A stretch of 64,000 bases of DNA from Anaerolineae bacterium (GTDB lineage: Bacteria; Chloroflexota; Anaerolineae; Aggregatilineales; Phototrophicaceae). This document shows, piece after piece, positions 60,206 through 64,000 of the stretch; the stretch's first letter is position 1; the number at the start of each line of letters is the position of its first letter. Below the pieces are notes generated by a model, which searched no databases, was not told where the DNA came from, and saw only the letters and a list, made by a program, of their open reading frames with translations. Location: contig JAJEFB010000014.1 of assembly GCA_022820665.1 (NCBI GenBank), positions 84,680-148,679 of the forward strand, in the 5' to 3' direction. The translations under genes and the position numbers were made by a program.

Positions 60206-60724
60206 ATGCCCGCAGGCTTCGACGACCTCCTCCTGATCGTTGTTGTATTTGGCGCCGTCTTTATGGCATCGGTCTGGCTCTCCCTGGTAATGTGGGCATA
60301 CCGCGACATGCGCCAGCGCTCCCGCGATCCCTTGGCGCAAGCCCTTGTTGCCTTGCTGGTTCTCTTGCTAAACGTACCTGGCATATTTGTTTACATCTTA
60401 CTTCGACCCAGAGAGACGCTTTCAGAAGTGTATGAACGATCTCTGGAAGAAGAAGCCTTGCTGCAAGAGATTGAAGAGAAGCCTAGCTGCCCAAATTGTT
60501 CGCAGCGCGTACAACAGGATTGGCAGGCTTGTCCTTACTGCCACGCCCGGCTAAAAAAAGCCTGCGTAGACTGCGACTACCTTCTAGACCTGGCTTGGAA
60601 CATCTGCCCGCGATGCACCACGAGCCAGGTGAGCTACACCTCGGACGGTACGATTGCGACAGGTTCCCGGCATGTAAAGCCATCGGAGCCCCCGCCAATC
60701 GACGCCAAATGGGTCGCATCGTAG
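60206..60724 (+). CDS. Membrane protein with two zinc ribbons
   Basis: A 172-residue protein. Two membrane segments (LLLIVVVFGAVFMASVWLSL, LVALLVLLLNVPGIFVYILL) flank a basic loop, followed by a Glu-rich helix (LSEVYERSLEEEALLQEIEE) and two zinc ribbons, C-x2-C...C-x2-C: PSCPNCSQRV/DWQACPYCHARL and KKACVDCDYL/NICPRCTTS. It resembles PLDc_N-like plus double zinc-ribbon proteins of Chloroflexi and Actinobacteria. It is convergent with pyk. Function unknown; perhaps a membrane adaptor. Confidence 0.75.
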   Translation: MPAGFDDLLLIVVVFGAVFMASVWLSLVMWAYRDMRQRSRDPLAQALVALLVLLLNVPGIFVYILLRPRETLSEVYERSLEEEALLQEIEEKPSCPNCSQRVQQDWQACPYCHARLKKACVDCDYLLDLAWNICPRCTTSQVSYTSDGTIATGSRHVKPSEPPPIDAKWVAS

Positions 60725-60752
60725 ACATCGCCAAGATTGCGGCGGTCCCGAT

Positions 60753-62222
60753 TTAGATTTCTCCTTCTTGCCCTACAGTATGGATCTTGATGAGATTGGT
60801 CTGTCCATCAATGCCAAATGGCACGCCGGCGATGATTACAAGGCGATCGCCGCGCGCGACGAGCGCCCGATCGTGCGCCGCTCGTATGATGATGCTGATC
60901 ATTTCGTCGATGGTAGCGAATTCGGGCACGAGCAAGGGAATGACGCCCCAGACGAGCGCCATGCGCCTTTGGGTGGTCGGGCTGGGGGTCATGCAAAGGA
61001 TCGGGGTGCGGGGCCGCTCTTTGGCGACGCGCCGCGTGGTATAACCAGATAAACTGGTTGTGACAATCGCGGTTGGATTGATGAAACGCGATATGTCAAA
61101 GGTCGCCCGGCAAATGGCATCGGAAATGAACTCGCGCGACTTGGCGCCGTTAGCGCTGATCGAGGCGGGGGGGTTAGCCTTTTCCGCCAGGTTTTTCAGG
61201 TGTTCTTCGGCAATCAAGGCGATTTTGGTCATCACTTCGACAGCCCGTACAGGATAGCTTCCGCTGGCGCTTTCCGCGCTCAACATGATGGCATCGGTGC
61301 CGTCAATGATAGCGTTGTAGACGTCGCTGGCTTCGGCTCTGGTCGGTCGCGGGTTTTCCGTCATGGATTCCAGCATTTGCGTCGCCGTTATCACGGGCTT
61401 GGCAACGTCGTTGCACAAATTGATGATGCGCTTCTGATGGAAGGGCACCTCTTCCGCGGGAGTTTCGATGCCAAGATCGCCGCGCGCGACCATGATCCCC
61501 TGGCATACCGCAATGATCTCTTCTATGTTTTCCAGCGCTTCTCCCATTTCGATCTTGGCGATGATGGCTGTTTCATTGCCCAAATCTTTCATCAAGTTCT
61601 GCATTTCGCGAATGTCGTTTGCCGAGCGCACAAATGACATCGCCAAATAATCGCAGCTTTTGGCCAGGGCGAACTTGACGTCTTCGCGGTCTTTGTCCGT
61701 GATGGCCGACAGCGTCAACTGCGCATTGGGCGCCGATACGCCCTTGCGAGATTTCAGGGGACCGCCGACTACGACCTCGCAGACCAGTTCGCGAGAGTTG
61801 CTGTCATTCACTTTGAACTGCAAATTGCCGTCGTCAAGCAGCAAGTTCGTCCCGGCGGTTATGTCTTTCAGAAACTCGGGATGGGGCAAGGACACCAAGC
61901 CATTGTTTCCCACAACCTCATCCAGGGTTAGGGTGATGGCATCCCCGGGGTAGAGCATGGTGGGCTCTTGCGCCAACTCCCCGATGCGAATCTTGGGACC
62001 TTGAATATCGCAGAGGATGGCAACGACAGTATCCTCTTCCTCGGCGATGCGTCGGACGGTATCGATGACCTTACCGTGGGTTTCATGATCGCCGTGCGAA
62101 AAATTGATTCGCGCCACATTCATGCCGGCTCGGATCATGGCGCGAAGCGTCTCGGCATCCTGGGAAGCGGGCCCGATGGTCGCTACAATCTTGGTATGCT
62201 TGCCGTGAAGAGTCAGTCGCAC
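60753..62222 (-). CDS. pyk: Pyruvate kinase
   Basis: A 489-residue glycolytic enzyme converting phosphoenolpyruvate and ADP to pyruvate and ATP. Family blocks: TKIVATIGPASQD, ILCDIQGPKIRIGEL, AKIEMGEALENIEEI, MVARGDLGIETPAEEVP and TQMLESMTENPRPTRAEASD. The C-terminal regulatory domain is present. The GTG at 62222 has AAAGG eight bases upstream and agrees with the family start; the longer frame to 62276 overlaps eno. It follows eno in an eno-pyk operon, the last two steps of glycolysis. Confidence 0.95.
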   Translation of the reverse strand: MRLTLHGKHTKIVATIGPASQDAETLRAMIRAGMNVARINFSHGDHETHGKVIDTVRRIAEEEDTVVAILCDIQGPKIRIGELAQEPTMLYPGDAITLTLDEVVGNNGLVSLPHPEFLKDITAGTNLLLDDGNLQFKVNDSNSRELVCEVVVGGPLKSRKGVSAPNAQLTLSAITDKDREDVKFALAKSCDYLAMSFVRSANDIREMQNLMKDLGNETAIIAKIEMGEALENIEEIIAVCQGIMVARGDLGIETPAEEVPFHQKRIINLCNDVAKPVITATQMLESMTENPRPTRAEASDVYNAIIDGTDAIMLSAESASGSYPVRAVEVMTKIALIAEEHLKNLAEKANPPASISANGAKSREFISDAICRATFDISRFINPTAIVTTSLSGYTTRRVAKERPRTPILCMTPSPTTQRRMALVWGVIPLLVPEFATIDEMISIIIRAAHDRALVARGDRLVIIAGVPFGIDGQTNLIKIHTVGQEGEI

Positions 62223-62247
62223 CCTGCAAACCTTTCGCGGATTGACA

Positions 62248-64000
<1,753 letters not shown>

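Overview
The window is a gene-dense bacterial chromosome segment of about 53% GC by eye, with no phage, insertion-sequence transposase, CRISPR array or rRNA. Several traits suggest a Chloroflexota bacterium, perhaps Anaerolineae-like: PucR-type regulators beside a stand-alone GltB, large membrane glycosyltransferases with beta-rich exterior domains, tandem TPR membrane proteins, a sufCBD-sufU-Rieske cluster, many GTG/TTG starts and possible leaderless promoters. This placement is inference from gene content; no marker gene was compared.

Layout. 1-3434: two convergent membrane glycosyltransferase-like genes with overlapping stops. 3764-8978: two GNAT proteins, the tRNA-editing protein AlaX, an unknown gene and three tandem TPR membrane proteins. 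9208-12411: ileS. 12600-21461: a PucR regulator, gltB, a second PucR regulator and a small membrane protein. 21930-24390: a three-gene minus-strand cluster of unknown function. 24391-25437: a gene-free kilobase. 25438-29072: the rpmH-rnpA-yidD-lipoprotein-yidC-jag operon, closed by a terminator. 29243-36552: sugar kinase plus amidohydrolase, DM13 protein, Tpx, M29 aminopeptidase and a large multidomain M23 wall hydrolase. 36599-42013: sufT, then sufC-sufB-sufD, sufU and a Rieske ferredoxin. 42016-43581: GDPD, a methyltransferase and tRNA-His. 43768-53182: SRPBCC protein, small membrane proteins, NnrD/NnrE, polyprenyl synthase, a HAD-DinB fusion, a Cys-rich protein and a DnaQ-DinG helicase. 53298-58399: a tandem binding protein, truncated hemoglobin, thyX and yebC-ruvC-ruvA. 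58530-63543: a FecR-like membrane protein, a zinc-ribbon protein, pyk and eno.

Most genes are housekeeping. The unexplained signals are mainly intergenic. A roughly 85-100 bp repeat occurs five times, always in the same orientation, with compensatory changes in its hairpin arms; three copies end within about 35 bp upstream of a start codon. A second, GC-rich palindromic element occurs at 21612-21776 and 63899-64000; the first copy is nested inside perfect 19-bp inverted repeats. Other candidates are the unknown three-gene cluster at 21930-24390, a helically phased TTGTCCG cluster upstream of rpmH, and a TAACCGAYA half-site shared by the suf and tpx upstream regions.
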